From Salinarimonas sp046292825 (lineage in GTDB: Bacteria; Pseudomonadota; Alphaproteobacteria; Rhizobiales; Beijerinckiaceae), in contig NZ_JBKBQG010000015.1 of assembly GCF_046292825.1 (NCBI RefSeq), positions 23,981 through 87,980 on the forward strand: a stretch of DNA of 64,000 nucleotides. The letters are read 5' to 3'. Under the pieces are notes generated by a model that ran no database searches, was not told the DNA's origin, and worked only from the letters and a program-made list of their open reading frames with translations. The translations under genes and the position numbers were made by a program. Positions 50,313 through 57,931 of this stretch are shown in pieces. Numbering within the stretch: position 1 is the first letter of the stretch; each line of letters begins with the position of its first letter.

Positions 50313-51121
50313 CCATCGACGCCATCGCCATCCTCGTCGTCGTCCTCGTCGTCCTCGCGCTTCTCGGGAGCGCGCTGAAGATCACGCGCGAGTACCAGCG
50401 CGCCGTCGTCTTCACGCTCGGCCGCTTCTCGGGGGTGAAGGGCCCGGGGCTGATCGTCGTCATCCCCTTCGTCCAGCAGACCGTGATCACCGATCTGCGC
50501 ACGATCACCCTCGACGTGCCCTCCCAGGACGTGATCTCGAAGGACAACGTCTCGGTGAAGGTGAATGCGGTGATCTATTTCCGCGTCGTCGATCCCGACC
50601 GGGCGATCATCCAGGTGGAGAACTTCATGGTGGCGACGAGCCAGCTCGCCCAGACGACCCTGCGCTCGGTCCTCGGCAAGCACGATCTCGACGAGATGCT
50701 CTCGGAGCGCGACAAGCTCAATTCCGACATCCAGGCGATCCTCGACGCCCAGACCGACGCCTGGGGGATCAAGGTCGCCAATGTCGAGATCAAGCACGTC
50801 GACATCGACGAGAGCATGGTGCGCGCCATCGCCCGCCAGGCCGAGGCCGAGCGCATCCGCCGCGCGCGAATCATCGGCGCGGAGGGCGAGCGTCAGGCGG
50901 CCGAGGAGCTGACGCGCGCCGCGCGCATGCTCGGCGAGGTGCCGGAAGCCATGCAGCTGCGCTTCCTCTCGACGCTCCAGGACATCGCCGGCGAGCAGAA
51001 TTCGACGATCGTCTTCCCCGTGCCGATCGACATCCTGCGCGGCCTCATGAAGGCGGCCGGCGAGGGCGAGACCCCGCTGCCGACCATCCGCCCGGCCTCG
51101 GGGGGCACGCGGGAGGCGTGA
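50309..51121 (+). CDS. SPFH/stomatin-like membrane protein (slipin)
   Basis: A 270-residue protein with an N-terminal membrane helix (residues 5-24) and an SPFH domain (EYQRAVVFTLGRFSGVKGPGLIVVIPFVQQTVITDLRTITLDVPSQDVISKDNVSVKVNAVIYFRV), then a coiled-coil region (AIARQAEAERIRRARIIGAEGERQAAEEL). It closely fits the slipin group paired with NfeD proteases. It starts inside the stop of the protease gene. Confidence 0.93.
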   Translation: MTIDAIAILVVVLVVLALLGSALKITREYQRAVVFTLGRFSGVKGPGLIVVIPFVQQTVITDLRTITLDVPSQDVISKDNVSVKVNAVIYFRVVDPDRAIIQVENFMVATSQLAQTTLRSVLGKHDLDEMLSERDKLNSDIQAILDAQTDAWGIKVANVEIKHVDIDESMVRAIARQAEAERIRRARIIGAEGERQAAEELTRAARMLGEVPEAMQLRFLSTLQDIAGEQNSTIVFPVPIDILRGLMKAAGEGETPLPTIRPASGGTREA

Positions 51122-51233
51122 GCGCGGCGGCGCGTGCTCTTTCGGATCGGCGCGTCTCGGGGTATGGTCGCGCCGTTCCCGATGCGCGATGCCGCGCCCG
51201 CCGCCCGTCCCCTCGACGCGAACCGGAAAGACA

Positions 51234-52526
51234 ATGCGCGCGCCGATCCTCTCGCTCCGCCTCCGCCTCCGCTCGTTCCCCCTCCTGGCCACCATCCTCT
51301 GCGCCGCTCTCGTCCTCGCCGCGCCCGCGCGCGCGCAGATCGAGAACGCGCCGCTCCTCGTCGCCGACCTCGATACGGGGCGCGTGCTGTTCGAGCGCAA
51401 CGCGGCGGGGCTGTGGTTCCCCGCCTCGCTGACGAAGCTGATGACGGCCTATGTCGCGCTCGACGCCGCGCGCCAGGGCCGGCTCGGCATGAGCTCGCTC
51501 CTGAACGTGTCCGCGCAAGCCGCGGCGATGCCGCCCTCGAAGATGGGATTCCCGCCCGGCTCGCAGATCACGCTGCAGAACGCGCTCAAGATCATCATGG
51601 TGCGCTCGGCCAACGACGTCGCCGTGACGATCGCGGAGAACGTCTCCGGCTCGCACGAGGCCTTCGTGCGCGAGATGAACGCGACCGCGGCCCGGCTCGG
51701 GCTCGGCGACACGCGCTTCGCCAACGCCTCGGGCCTTCCCGACGCCGCGAAGCGCACGAGCGCCCGCGACATGGCGCTCCTCGCCCAGGCCCTCTGGCGC
51801 GACTTCCCCAACGAGCGCTGGCTGTGGGGCATGCAGTCGATCGTCTACGGCAACAACGTGATGAACAATCACAACGGGATCATCGGGCGCTATCCGGGCG
51901 CGACGGGCATGAAGACGGGCTATATCTGCTCGTCCGGCTTCAACGTGGTCGCCACCGCCCAGCGCGGCGGGCGCAATCTCGTCGCGGTCGTGCTCGGGCA
52001 GATGACCGCCAACGAGCGCACGGCTCTGACCGCCTCGCTTCTCGAATACGGCTTCACGGCGCCCGGCTGGTTCGGCGGCACCCTCGCCGACCTGCCGCGC
52101 ACCCGCGAGGCGGCGCCGCCGGACCTGCGACCGATCGTCTGCGATCCGAACCGGCCGCGCAACCAGGGCGAGGACCACAACGACGTCGCCGCGGTCGCCG
52201 TGTCGCGGGTCACCTCCGGCGCGCTCGGCTTCGCCGCGGGGCCGCGCCTGCCGGTCGTCGAATTGCCGGCGCGCCGCGTCGCCGAGCCGGTGCGCGTTCA
52301 TCTCGGCCTGCCCGCGGGCGCCGTCGCCGGTCCGGCGCCCGCCGCTCCCGCCGCGCCCGCCACGACCCGGCAGGCGGAGCTCGGCTCGGGCCTGCCGCTC
52401 GACATCCTGCCGCCCGCGCGCGGCCCCCTGATCGACCTCGGCCGCCCCGCGCCCGCCGCCGCGGCGCCCGTCTCGCGCGCCACGAGCCCCGGCCGCCTCC
52501 CGCCCCCGCGCCCGGCGGGGCTATGA
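51234..52526 (+). CDS. D-alanyl-D-alanine carboxypeptidase (penicillin-binding protein 5/6 type)
   Basis: A 430-residue periplasmic enzyme that trims D-Ala from peptidoglycan. A signal peptide ends at ARAQ (about residue 34). Catalytic motifs: SLTK (nucleophile Ser and Lys), SAN, and KTG (GMKTGYICSSG). The second half is unusual: a Pro/Ala-rich low-complexity tail (about residues 300-430) in place of the usual beta-rich C-terminal domain with amphipathic anchor. The ATG at 51234 is chosen as the start of a clear signal peptide. Confidence 0.92.
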   Translation: MRAPILSLRLRLRSFPLLATILCAALVLAAPARAQIENAPLLVADLDTGRVLFERNAAGLWFPASLTKLMTAYVALDAARQGRLGMSSLLNVSAQAAAMPPSKMGFPPGSQITLQNALKIIMVRSANDVAVTIAENVSGSHEAFVREMNATAARLGLGDTRFANASGLPDAAKRTSARDMALLAQALWRDFPNERWLWGMQSIVYGNNVMNNHNGIIGRYPGATGMKTGYICSSGFNVVATAQRGGRNLVAVVLGQMTANERTALTASLLEYGFTAPGWFGGTLADLPRTREAAPPDLRPIVCDPNRPRNQGEDHNDVAAVAVSRVTSGALGFAAGPRLPVVELPARRVAEPVRVHLGLPAGAVAGPAPAAPAAPATTRQAELGSGLPLDILPPARGPLIDLGRPAPAAAAPVSRATSPGRLPPPRPAGL

Positions 52527-52572
52527 GGTGCCACCCCTTCCGTCGCGTCGCGCTCTCGCCTAGAACCCTCTC

Positions 52573-53592
52573 ATGACGCAGGCACAGCCCACTCTCGCCG
52601 ACGCGGTGCGCACGATCGATGCCGGCGCGCACGTCACCTCCGTCGCCTTTCTCGGGGAGGTCGCCGCCTTCGCGCTCGGCGACGGCGCGGTGATCCTCGC
52701 GCACGGGGCGGCCGGGGCGCGCGCGCTCGAGACGCATCGCGTCGCGGCGCATCCGGACGGGGCGGTGCTCTGCGCGGTCGCGGACGGCGAGCGTCTCGTC
52801 ACCGGCGGCGACGACGGCCGCGTGGCGGTGACCGGGCCCGACGGCTCGACGCGCACGCTCGCCGACAGCGGCGGCACCTGGATCGACGCGCTCGCGCTCC
52901 ATGCCGGCGGGGGCGTCGCCTGGAGCGCGGGCCGCAGCGTCGTCGCGCGCGATCCGAAAGGCGTCGAGAAGCGCTTCTCCGCGCCGTCGAGCGTGCGCGG
53001 CCTCGCCTTCGCGCCGAAGGGCTACCGGCTCGCGATCTCCCACATCGACGGCGTCTCGCTCTGGTTCCCCAATACCGAGACCGCGCCCGAGCGGCTCGAG
53101 TGGAAAGGCGCCCATCTCGAGGTCGTCTGGTCGCCGGACGGGCGTTTCGTGGTCACCTCGATGCAGGAGAACGCGCTCCACGGCTGGCGTCTCGCGCCGG
53201 ACAAGGGCCACATGCGCATGGCGGGCTATCCGGGCAAGACGCGCTCGCTGTCCTGGACTGCCGACGGCAAATGGCTCGCGACCTCGGGCGCGGACGCCGC
53301 CATCCTCTGGCCCTTCGATTCGAAGGAGGGGCCGACCGGCAAGCAGCCGCACGAATGCGGCGTGCGGCCTGCACCCGTGACGCGAGTCGCCTGCCATCCC
53401 GGCGCGCCGGTGCTCGCGGCGGGCTACGACGACGGCGCCGTGCTGCTCGTGCGCCTCACCGACGCCTCCGAGCTCCTCGTCCGCCGAGCGGTGAAGGGCT
53501 CGCGGATCACGGCGCTCGCCTGGGACGCGACCGGCAAGCGGCTCGCTTTCGGCGCCGACGACGGCCAAGCCGGCATCCTGGTGCTGCCGTGA
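52573..53592 (+). CDS. WD40-repeat protein
   Basis: A 339-residue beta-propeller protein. About seven WD40-type blades can be followed (VTSVAFLGEVAAFALGDGAVILAH, EVVWSPDGRFVVTSMQENALHGWRL, SLSWTADGKWLATSGADAAILWPFD, VTRVACHPGAPVLAAGYDDGAVLLVRL, RITALAWDATGKRLAFGADDGQAGILVLP). There is no signal peptide. It is probably a cytoplasmic scaffold. It overlaps the next small gene by 4 bp (GTGA). Confidence 0.9.
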   Translation: MTQAQPTLADAVRTIDAGAHVTSVAFLGEVAAFALGDGAVILAHGAAGARALETHRVAAHPDGAVLCAVADGERLVTGGDDGRVAVTGPDGSTRTLADSGGTWIDALALHAGGGVAWSAGRSVVARDPKGVEKRFSAPSSVRGLAFAPKGYRLAISHIDGVSLWFPNTETAPERLEWKGAHLEVVWSPDGRFVVTSMQENALHGWRLAPDKGHMRMAGYPGKTRSLSWTADGKWLATSGADAAILWPFDSKEGPTGKQPHECGVRPAPVTRVACHPGAPVLAAGYDDGAVLLVRLTDASELLVRRAVKGSRITALAWDATGKRLAFGADDGQAGILVLP

Positions 53593-53876
53593 CGCTCGCC
53601 GGTCTCCTCGGCGGCCTGCGCCGCAAGAAGGCTGAGAGCGGCGAGATCGCCCGCGTCAAGACGCTCGCCCGCGAGGCGCTCGCTCTGGCGGACGACGTCG
53701 CGCTCGCCGTCAACGAGATCGTCTGCGCCGATCCCGCCTGCCCGGGCCTCGAGAGCGTGATCCTGGTGATGGCGCCGGGCCGGCGCACCCGCGCGCTCAA
53801 GGTGCAGAAGCCGCTCTCGGAGGTCGAGGCGGGGGACATCGTGGCGGCCGCGGCCGAGGCACCGGACGACGGGTGA
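53589..53876 (+). CDS. small conserved protein with CxxxxCPG motif
   Basis: A 95-residue protein, start GTG inside the WD40 stop codon. The core reads NEIVCADPACPGLESVILVMAPGRRTRALKVQKPLSEVEAGDI; the two cysteines in CADPACPG are the most striking residues and could bind a metal. The function is unknown. Coupling to the WD40 gene suggests that they work together. Confidence 0.75.
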   Translation: MTLAGLLGGLRRKKAESGEIARVKTLAREALALADDVALAVNEIVCADPACPGLESVILVMAPGRRTRALKVQKPLSEVEAGDIVAAAAEAPDDG

Positions 53877-53894
53877 GCTCGCCCGCCTGCCGCC

Positions 53895-54512
53895 TCACGT
53901 CCCGCGCGGCGGTGCGATGCGGGCGATCGGGCCGAGAATGCCCATCATCGCCCGCGTGAGCGCGAGCGTGTCGCCGGCGCGCTCGGCCAGGAGCGAGAGC
54001 GGGCTCGGCGGCGGCACCGCGATCGTGCCCTGGATCTCCCCGTCCTCGAAGACGAGCGACAGGCCCAGGCGCCGCGCCAGCGCGCACATGGCCCTGTTGT
54101 GCACGAGACAGCGCACGTGCACCCGGCGGACGCCGCGATTCTGCGCGTAGAGCAGAGCGCGCGCGAACAGGGTCCCGCCGAGGCCGCGCTGGCGCCAGGG
54201 CGCCTCGACGCTGAAGGCGGCTTCCGCCTCCCGGCCGTCGATCGCGAGATCGGCGAGCGCCACGATGTCGCGCCCCACGGTCGCGCCGACGAGGACGCGT
54301 CGCGCGAGCATCAGACCGCTCGCCCGGAACGCCTCCTCGACGATCGCGGCGACGGCCTCGTCGCCGAGGCCGCCGCAGAAGCGCTGTCGGCGGGTCTCGG
54401 GCTCGAGGCGCAGGAGGTGGGCGAGGCAGGCGCTGCGGTCGATCGGTCCGAGGCGCCGCACGACCGGGGGCGTGCCGGAGGCCGTGAAGACGTCACGCGG
54501 GGAGCCGCTCAT
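53895..54512 (-). CDS. GNAT-family N-acetyltransferase
   Basis: A 205-residue protein with the GNAT fold: IDRSACLAHLLRLEPETRRQRFCGG at the start, an acceptor strand region (RDIVALADLAIDGREAEAAFSV), and the acetyl-CoA loop in WRQRGLGGTLFARALLYAQNRGVRRVHVRCLVHNRAM (Q/RxxGxG/A). The ATG at 54512 has an AAGGA site at good spacing; ATG 54518 is too close to it. The substrate is unknown. Confidence 0.85.
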   Translation of the reverse strand: MSGSPRDVFTASGTPPVVRRLGPIDRSACLAHLLRLEPETRRQRFCGGLGDEAVAAIVEEAFRASGLMLARRVLVGATVGRDIVALADLAIDGREAEAAFSVEAPWRQRGLGGTLFARALLYAQNRGVRRVHVRCLVHNRAMCALARRLGLSLVFEDGEIQGTIAVPPPSPLSLLAERAGDTLALTRAMMGILGPIARIAPPRGT

Positions 54513-54700
54513 CGGCATGTCCTTCGGCGTCGCAGGGCGGGTCTCCCCGAGCGTCCTCCGCAAGGATGCGGCCGTCGAGCCTGGCCGGGAGCGGTTCGAT
54601 CCGCCGCGCGTACCATCCATGATACGCGATTCCGCGCGCCCCAGGAAACGGAGAGCGCAAACGGGGCGGGCGAACGGGGCGGGCGCCCACGCGCGGCGCG

Positions 54701-55264
54701 TCAGAATCGCAGGAGCTGCGACGCGGACGCGACCGGGCGGCGGGCGCCGACCGTCTCGATCGGGTTGTCGAGGAGCCGCGGCCAGTCCGGCCGATCGATC
54801 GGCATCCCCGCGCGCGCGATCCGGGTCGCGAGCTCCCGCGCCAGCGAGGCGAGGCTCGCGTCGAGCCGCACGCCGAGCCGGGTCGCGGCGAGGGTCGCGA
54901 GCGCCAGCCCCTCGTCGCGCTGGAGGTCCTCCTCCATGCGGCCGCATCCGGCGACGAGGGCGAGCATCGCGCATTCGTGCGCGGTCGCCTGGCGCGTTCC
55001 GATCGGCGCGAGGTCCCAGTCGCCGTGCGGCCAGCTGAGATCCGTGCGCTTGTTGCGCAGGGCGAAGCCGAACAGGAGCGCGTCGGAGACGATCGCCCGC
55101 GCGCCGGACGGGCCGCAGATGCCGGTCAGCCGGTGCTCGAGCACGTCGATGACGGCGATGTCGTAGGCGGCCTCGAAATCGCCGAGCGCGCGGAAGATGT
55201 CGACCACGCGCTGGGTGCGCGGGTCGAGAAGCACGCCGATCACGGCTCTGTATCGCTCGGACAT
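54701..55264 (-). CDS. uncharacterised protein under EcfG-type promoter
   Basis: A 187-residue cytoplasmic protein of no recognised family. It begins MSERYRAVIGVLLDPRTQRVVDIFRALGDFEAAYDIAVIDVLEHRL and is mixed alpha/beta, with a helical C-terminal half. The ATG at 55264 has GGAGGACG upstream. A perfect EcfG promoter (55371-55395, minus strand) lies about 100 bases upstream, so it should be part of the general stress response. Confidence 0.75.
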   Translation of the reverse strand: MSERYRAVIGVLLDPRTQRVVDIFRALGDFEAAYDIAVIDVLEHRLTGICGPSGARAIVSDALLFGFALRNKRTDLSWPHGDWDLAPIGTRQATAHECAMLALVAGCGRMEEDLQRDEGLALATLAATRLGVRLDASLASLARELATRIARAGMPIDRPDWPRLLDNPIETVGARRPVASASQLLRF

Positions 55265-55370
55265 GACGTCCTCCGTTCTATGCGCCGTGCCGTCGCCGGG
55301 GATGCGGCGAGCTGCGCCTAAACCGTTGACCGGCAAACTCTTTCGCTCTGGGTCAGCCATCTTTGGGAGC

Positions 55371-55395
55371 AACGCGGCGCGCGGTGCGCGGTTCC
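55371..55395 (-). promoter_or_regulatory. EcfG promoter for the 187-residue protein
   Basis: On the minus strand, GGAAC (55395-55391), 16 bases, CGTT (55374-55371). This is the exact alphaproteobacterial EcfG consensus GGAAC-N16/17-CGTT. It reads toward the gene at 54701-55264 and leaves a leader of about 100 bases. Confidence 0.82.
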
Positions 55396-55463
55396 TGCGC
55401 CGCATCTCGGCGCCCCTCGCTTCCGGAATCTTTCCGCAGCGCGAAAAAAAACGGGATGGTCCT

Positions 55464-55488
55464 GGAACCCCGATCGCGAAGGCGCGTT
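55464..55488 (+). promoter_or_regulatory. EcfG promoter for small RNA candidate 1
   Basis: GGAAC (55464-55468), 16 bases, CGTT (55485-55488), on the plus strand. It is divergent from the EcfG promoter at 55371-55395, 68 bases away. Nothing codes for protein downstream on this strand before a terminator at 55536. Confidence 0.82.
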
Positions 55489-55494
55489 CATTCC

Positions 55495-55567
55495 CGCGAC
55501 CGGCTCATTCTGCCCCCACGGGCCGGCAACTCGAAGGCGCGATCGCGAGAGCGGTCGCGCCTTTTCT
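55495..55567 (+). ncRNA. candidate EcfG-driven small RNA 1 (C-rich loop)
   Basis: A predicted RNA of about 73 bases between a perfect EcfG promoter and a terminator. The 5' hairpin CCGGCTC/GGGCCGG (55500-55506 and 55520-55526, one G-U pair) displays the 13-base loop ATTCTGCCCCCAC. A short linker (about 55527-55535) follows, then the terminator. The C-rich loop could pair with G-rich ribosome sites. This two-hairpin plan resembles the stress RNA GsrN of Caulobacter (known family, by architecture only). The 5' end is estimated from the promoter. It lies in the 324-bp gap 55265-55588. Confidence 0.68.
55536..55567 (+). terminator. rho-independent terminator of small RNA candidate 1
   Basis: GGCGCGATCGC (55536-55546), loop GAGA, GCGGTCGCGCC (55551-55561, one G-U pair), then TTTTCT. 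It acts on the plus strand, though both neighbouring genes are on the minus strand. Confidence 0.75.
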
Positions 55568-55588
55568 CTTTCGCTTTCTCGCCGACGC

Positions 55589-56164
55589 TCACAAGGATGC
55601 GACGCACCAGGACGGCCCGAGCTCCGGCGCCTCCTTGGCGAGGATGGGGCCGAGCGGCGATTCGCAGCCGGCCGCGAGCGGCTCGGCCGGCGCGGGCGCT
55701 CGCGCGGGCAGGGGCGCCGGCATGGAGGGCTGCGGCGGTATCCGATCCGGCGCGCCGACCCCGTCCGCATCGACGCCGAGGCTGACGAGCGGGGCGAGGA
55801 CGCCTTTCGCGATCTGCGTTTCCCGCGCCGCGGGATCGGTCCGGAACACCACGAGACCCTCGCCGTCGCGCAGAACGAGCTGCGCGCTCGCATCGCCGAG
55901 CGCGATCTCGACGGCGGGGAGCGTCCGGTCCGTGGGGCGGGGCGATGACGCCGCACTCTGCGACAAGCGGTCGCTCCGCGCGAGCCGCGCCCCGGCCGCT
56001 TCGCCCGCCGCGACGCGCATGTCGGCGGAGGCGATCGACGCGGAGGCCGCGAGCCGGGTCACGCGCTCGAGCGCGTCGCCGAAACCGCCGGGCGCGGTGA
56101 GCGCGCTCGTCGCCGTGAACGACACGACGTAGGTGACGCCGAGAAGTGCGCAGAGCCGCAGCAT
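55589..56164 (-). CDS. exported protein of unknown function
   Basis: A 191-residue protein with a signal peptide (residues 1-25, MLRLCALLGVTYVVSFTATSA). The mature part has a strand-rich region (LPAVEIALGDASAQLVLRDGEGLVVFRTDPAARETQIAKGVLAPLVSLG) and a Pro-rich C-terminal part with two cysteines (AAGCESPLGPIL and SWCVASL) that may pair. No family was recognised. The ATG at 56164 has GGAGACG upstream. It is convergent with small RNA 1. A weaker EcfG-like site (GGAAC-N17-GGTT) is upstream. Confidence 0.7.
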   Translation of the reverse strand: MLRLCALLGVTYVVSFTATSALTAPGGFGDALERVTRLAASASIASADMRVAAGEAAGARLARSDRLSQSAASSPRPTDRTLPAVEIALGDASAQLVLRDGEGLVVFRTDPAARETQIAKGVLAPLVSLGVDADGVGAPDRIPPQPSMPAPLPARAPAPAEPLAAGCESPLGPILAKEAPELGPSWCVASL

Positions 56165-56355
56165 GGACGTCTCCAGGAAGCATCCGCACGCCGGAGGAGC
56201 GGCGCTCCCGTACAACCGCGATCTGCCGAGCTCGGTTCCCTTGGACCCGATCTTGCCGCATTCGAGCCGTAGACGCGGCCGTTCGGCGATCCCGTCACAG
56301 TCCTGCTCGCGTGAGACGAGGCGCTTTGCGGCTGTCAAGCAGTTTTCGTAGGCCC

Positions 56356-56380
56356 GGAACCAATCGAATTCTTACCCGTT
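56356..56380 (+). promoter_or_regulatory. EcfG promoter for small RNA candidate 2
   Basis: GGAAC (56356-56360), 16 bases, CGTT (56377-56380). It is a perfect match. The only thing downstream before the terminator at 56445 is a non-coding stretch. Confidence 0.85.
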
Positions 56381-56387
56381 CTTTCGA

Positions 56388-56472
56388 CACCTGGCCACTA
56401 GGTCCTCCCCGCATTCCCCTTGAACCAGGCCAGAAACTGTTACAGGGCCGGCGCGAAGCCGGCCCTTTTTTT
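56388..56472 (+). ncRNA. candidate EcfG-driven small RNA 2 (C-rich loop, GsrN-like)
   Basis: A predicted RNA of about 85 bases. The 5' hairpin CTGGCC/GGCCAG (56391-56396 and 56428-56433), with an inner GGT/ACC pairing, displays a loop with two C-runs, CCTCCCC and TTCCCC. A linker follows (AAACTGTTACA), then a terminator. The promoter at 56356-56380 is a perfect EcfG match. It is convergent with phyR, which has its own facing terminator. By architecture and regulation it is the best candidate for a GsrN-type stress RNA; the identity is inferred. It lies in the 396-bp gap 56165-56560. Confidence 0.75.
56445..56472 (+). terminator. rho-independent terminator of small RNA candidate 2
   Basis: GGGCCGGC (56445-56452), loop GCGAA, GCCGGCCC (56458-56465), then seven T. 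It acts on the plus strand. Confidence 0.9.
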
Positions 56473-56502
56473 GTGCGCTGGCTGCGGATACGTCGCGACA
56501 CG

Positions 56503-56530
56503 AAAAAAGGGCCCTGCGCGAGCAGGGCCC
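56503..56530 (-). terminator. rho-independent terminator of phyR
   Basis: On the minus strand, GGGCCCTGC (56530-56522), loop TCGC, GCAGGGCCC (56517-56509), then six T (56508-56503). It is 31 bases past the phyR stop and faces the small RNA 2 terminator. Confidence 0.9.
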
Positions 56531-56560
56531 CGTCGATCTTCGCGTTCCGTCCGAGCGCGC

Positions 56561-57367
56561 TCAGGCGGAGGCGCGCTCGGGCCTGCGGCGATGCGCCGCC
56601 TGCTGGAAGAACAGAGCCTGGCTGATCACCGCCGAGACGTTCGCCGGCTGGAAGGGCTTGGCGATCAGGAAGGCGGGCTCCGGCCGCTCGCCGGTGAGGA
56701 AGCGCTCCGGATAGGCCGTGATGAAGATCACCGGCACCTGGAACGTCTCGAGCAGGTCGTTGACCGCGTCGAGGCCCGACGAGCCGTCGGCGAGCTGGAT
56801 GTCGGCGAGGATCAGGCCGGGGCGCTTGCGCGAGGCGAGTTCGACGGCCTCCGAGCGCGTACGCGCGACGCCGGTGACCGAATGGCCGAGCCCTTCGACG
56901 AGGGCCTCGAGGTCCATGGCGATCAGCGGCTCGTCTTCGATGATCATGATGTCGGTGACGATGTCGGCGGCGAGTTCCCGGCCCGCCTCGTCGACGAGCT
57001 CGCGGACCTGCTCCACCGAGACGTCGAGCACCACCGACGATTCCTCCTCGGAGAAGCCCTCGAGGCAGGAGAGCAGGAAGGCCTGCCGCGGCAGCGGCGT
57101 GATCTGGCCGAGCCGAACCTCGGCCGGCAGGTCTCGCGTCGTGTCCTCGGCGCGACCGTTCACCGCGAGCGAGTTCCAGATGCGCGTGAAGACGCGGAAC
57201 AGCTCGACCTTGATGTTGCCCTGGCGGCCGATCGTCTCGGGCTCGCTGACGAGGGTCTCCAGGGTCGCGGCGACGTAGGCGTCGCCCGCCGTCTGGCTTC
57301 CGGTGAGCGCGCGCGCGTAGCGGCGCAAGTACGGCAGGTATTGGACGACGAGCTGAGCTGTCGACAT
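56561..57367 (-). CDS. phyR: general stress response regulator PhyR
   Basis: A 268-residue anti-anti-sigma factor. The N-terminal half is a sigma-like domain (VVQYLPYLRRYARALTGSQTAGDAYV, then PRQAFLLSCLEGFSEEESSVVLDVS); the C-terminal half is a receiver with the phospho-Asp in ILADIQLADGSSGLDAV and MIIEDEPLIAMDLEALVEGLGH. When phosphorylated, PhyR binds NepR and frees EcfG. The start at 57367 matches the family and has AAGGGGA upstream. It is divergent from nepR-ecfG, the standard arrangement, and has an EcfG promoter (57420-57444). Confidence 0.97.
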   Translation of the reverse strand: MSTAQLVVQYLPYLRRYARALTGSQTAGDAYVAATLETLVSEPETIGRQGNIKVELFRVFTRIWNSLAVNGRAEDTTRDLPAEVRLGQITPLPRQAFLLSCLEGFSEEESSVVLDVSVEQVRELVDEAGRELAADIVTDIMIIEDEPLIAMDLEALVEGLGHSVTGVARTRSEAVELASRKRPGLILADIQLADGSSGLDAVNDLLETFQVPVIFITAYPERFLTGERPEPAFLIAKPFQPANVSAVISQALFFQQAAHRRRPERASA

Positions 57368-57419
57368 GCACATCCCCTTGAGCTTTTTCCGGCCTTTCGG
57401 CTCCATGCTATTCCCCCCC

Positions 57420-57444
57420 AACGCTGCGTGGAACGAAAAGTTCC
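57420..57444 (-). promoter_or_regulatory. EcfG promoter for phyR
   Basis: On the minus strand, GGAAC (57444-57440), 16 bases, CGTT (57423-57420), about 53 bases before the phyR start. It gives positive feedback on the stress response, as known in other Alphaproteobacteria. Confidence 0.88.
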
Positions 57445-57463
57445 GCTATGTGAGCACGGCGGT

Positions 57464-57489
57464 GGAACCAGCCTGCGGCCGTCCGCGTT
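57464..57489 (+). promoter_or_regulatory. EcfG promoter for nepR-ecfG
   Basis: GGAAC (57464-57468), 17 bases, CGTT (57486-57489). It reads toward nepR (start 57656), leaving a leader of about 160 bases. It is divergent from the phyR promoter, 19 bases away. Confidence 0.82.
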
Positions 57490-57655
57490 GAGGCATTGCA
57501 GGAGTGCGACGACGATCGGGGTAGGAAGACGCCTCACCGGGTGTGGAGGATAGCGCGCGACGAGGACCGCCCGCAACGGCCGACGTGGCCGAGGGGCGGG
57601 GCCGACGACGTCGCGCGGTGCCGTCATGAACACCTCGCCATAGAGGAAGCAATCG

Positions 57656-57931
57656 ATGAAGCTCAACAAGGGGAAGGGGGCCGGCCGCGTGGGGATCGAG
57701 ACCGCTTTCGCGGACCGCACGTACGAAGCGGACGGGGCGAAGCCGCAGCTCGATCGCGCCACGCAGGTGCGCATCGGCGATCAGCTGCGCGCGATGTACA
57801 TGGACCTGCTCGACCAGCCGGTGCCGGACCGCTTCCGCGATCTTCTCGGCCAGCTCGACGGCGCCGGGATCAAGGCCGTGGAAGGCGCCTCCGGCGGCTC
57901 GGGCGAAGGGGACCGGGAGAACGAGCGATGA
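57656..57931 (+). CDS. nepR: anti-sigma factor NepR
   Basis: A 91-residue protein with the NepR core IGDQLRAMYMDLLDQPVPDRFRDLLGQLD (about residues 40-68) flanked by disordered ends, as usual. NepR holds EcfG inactive until phosphorylated PhyR takes it away. Its stop overlaps the ecfG start by 4 bp (ATGA), which keeps inhibitor and sigma factor in step. Confidence 0.96.
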   Translation: MKLNKGKGAGRVGIETAFADRTYEADGAKPQLDRATQVRIGDQLRAMYMDLLDQPVPDRFRDLLGQLDGAGIKAVEGASGGSGEGDRENER

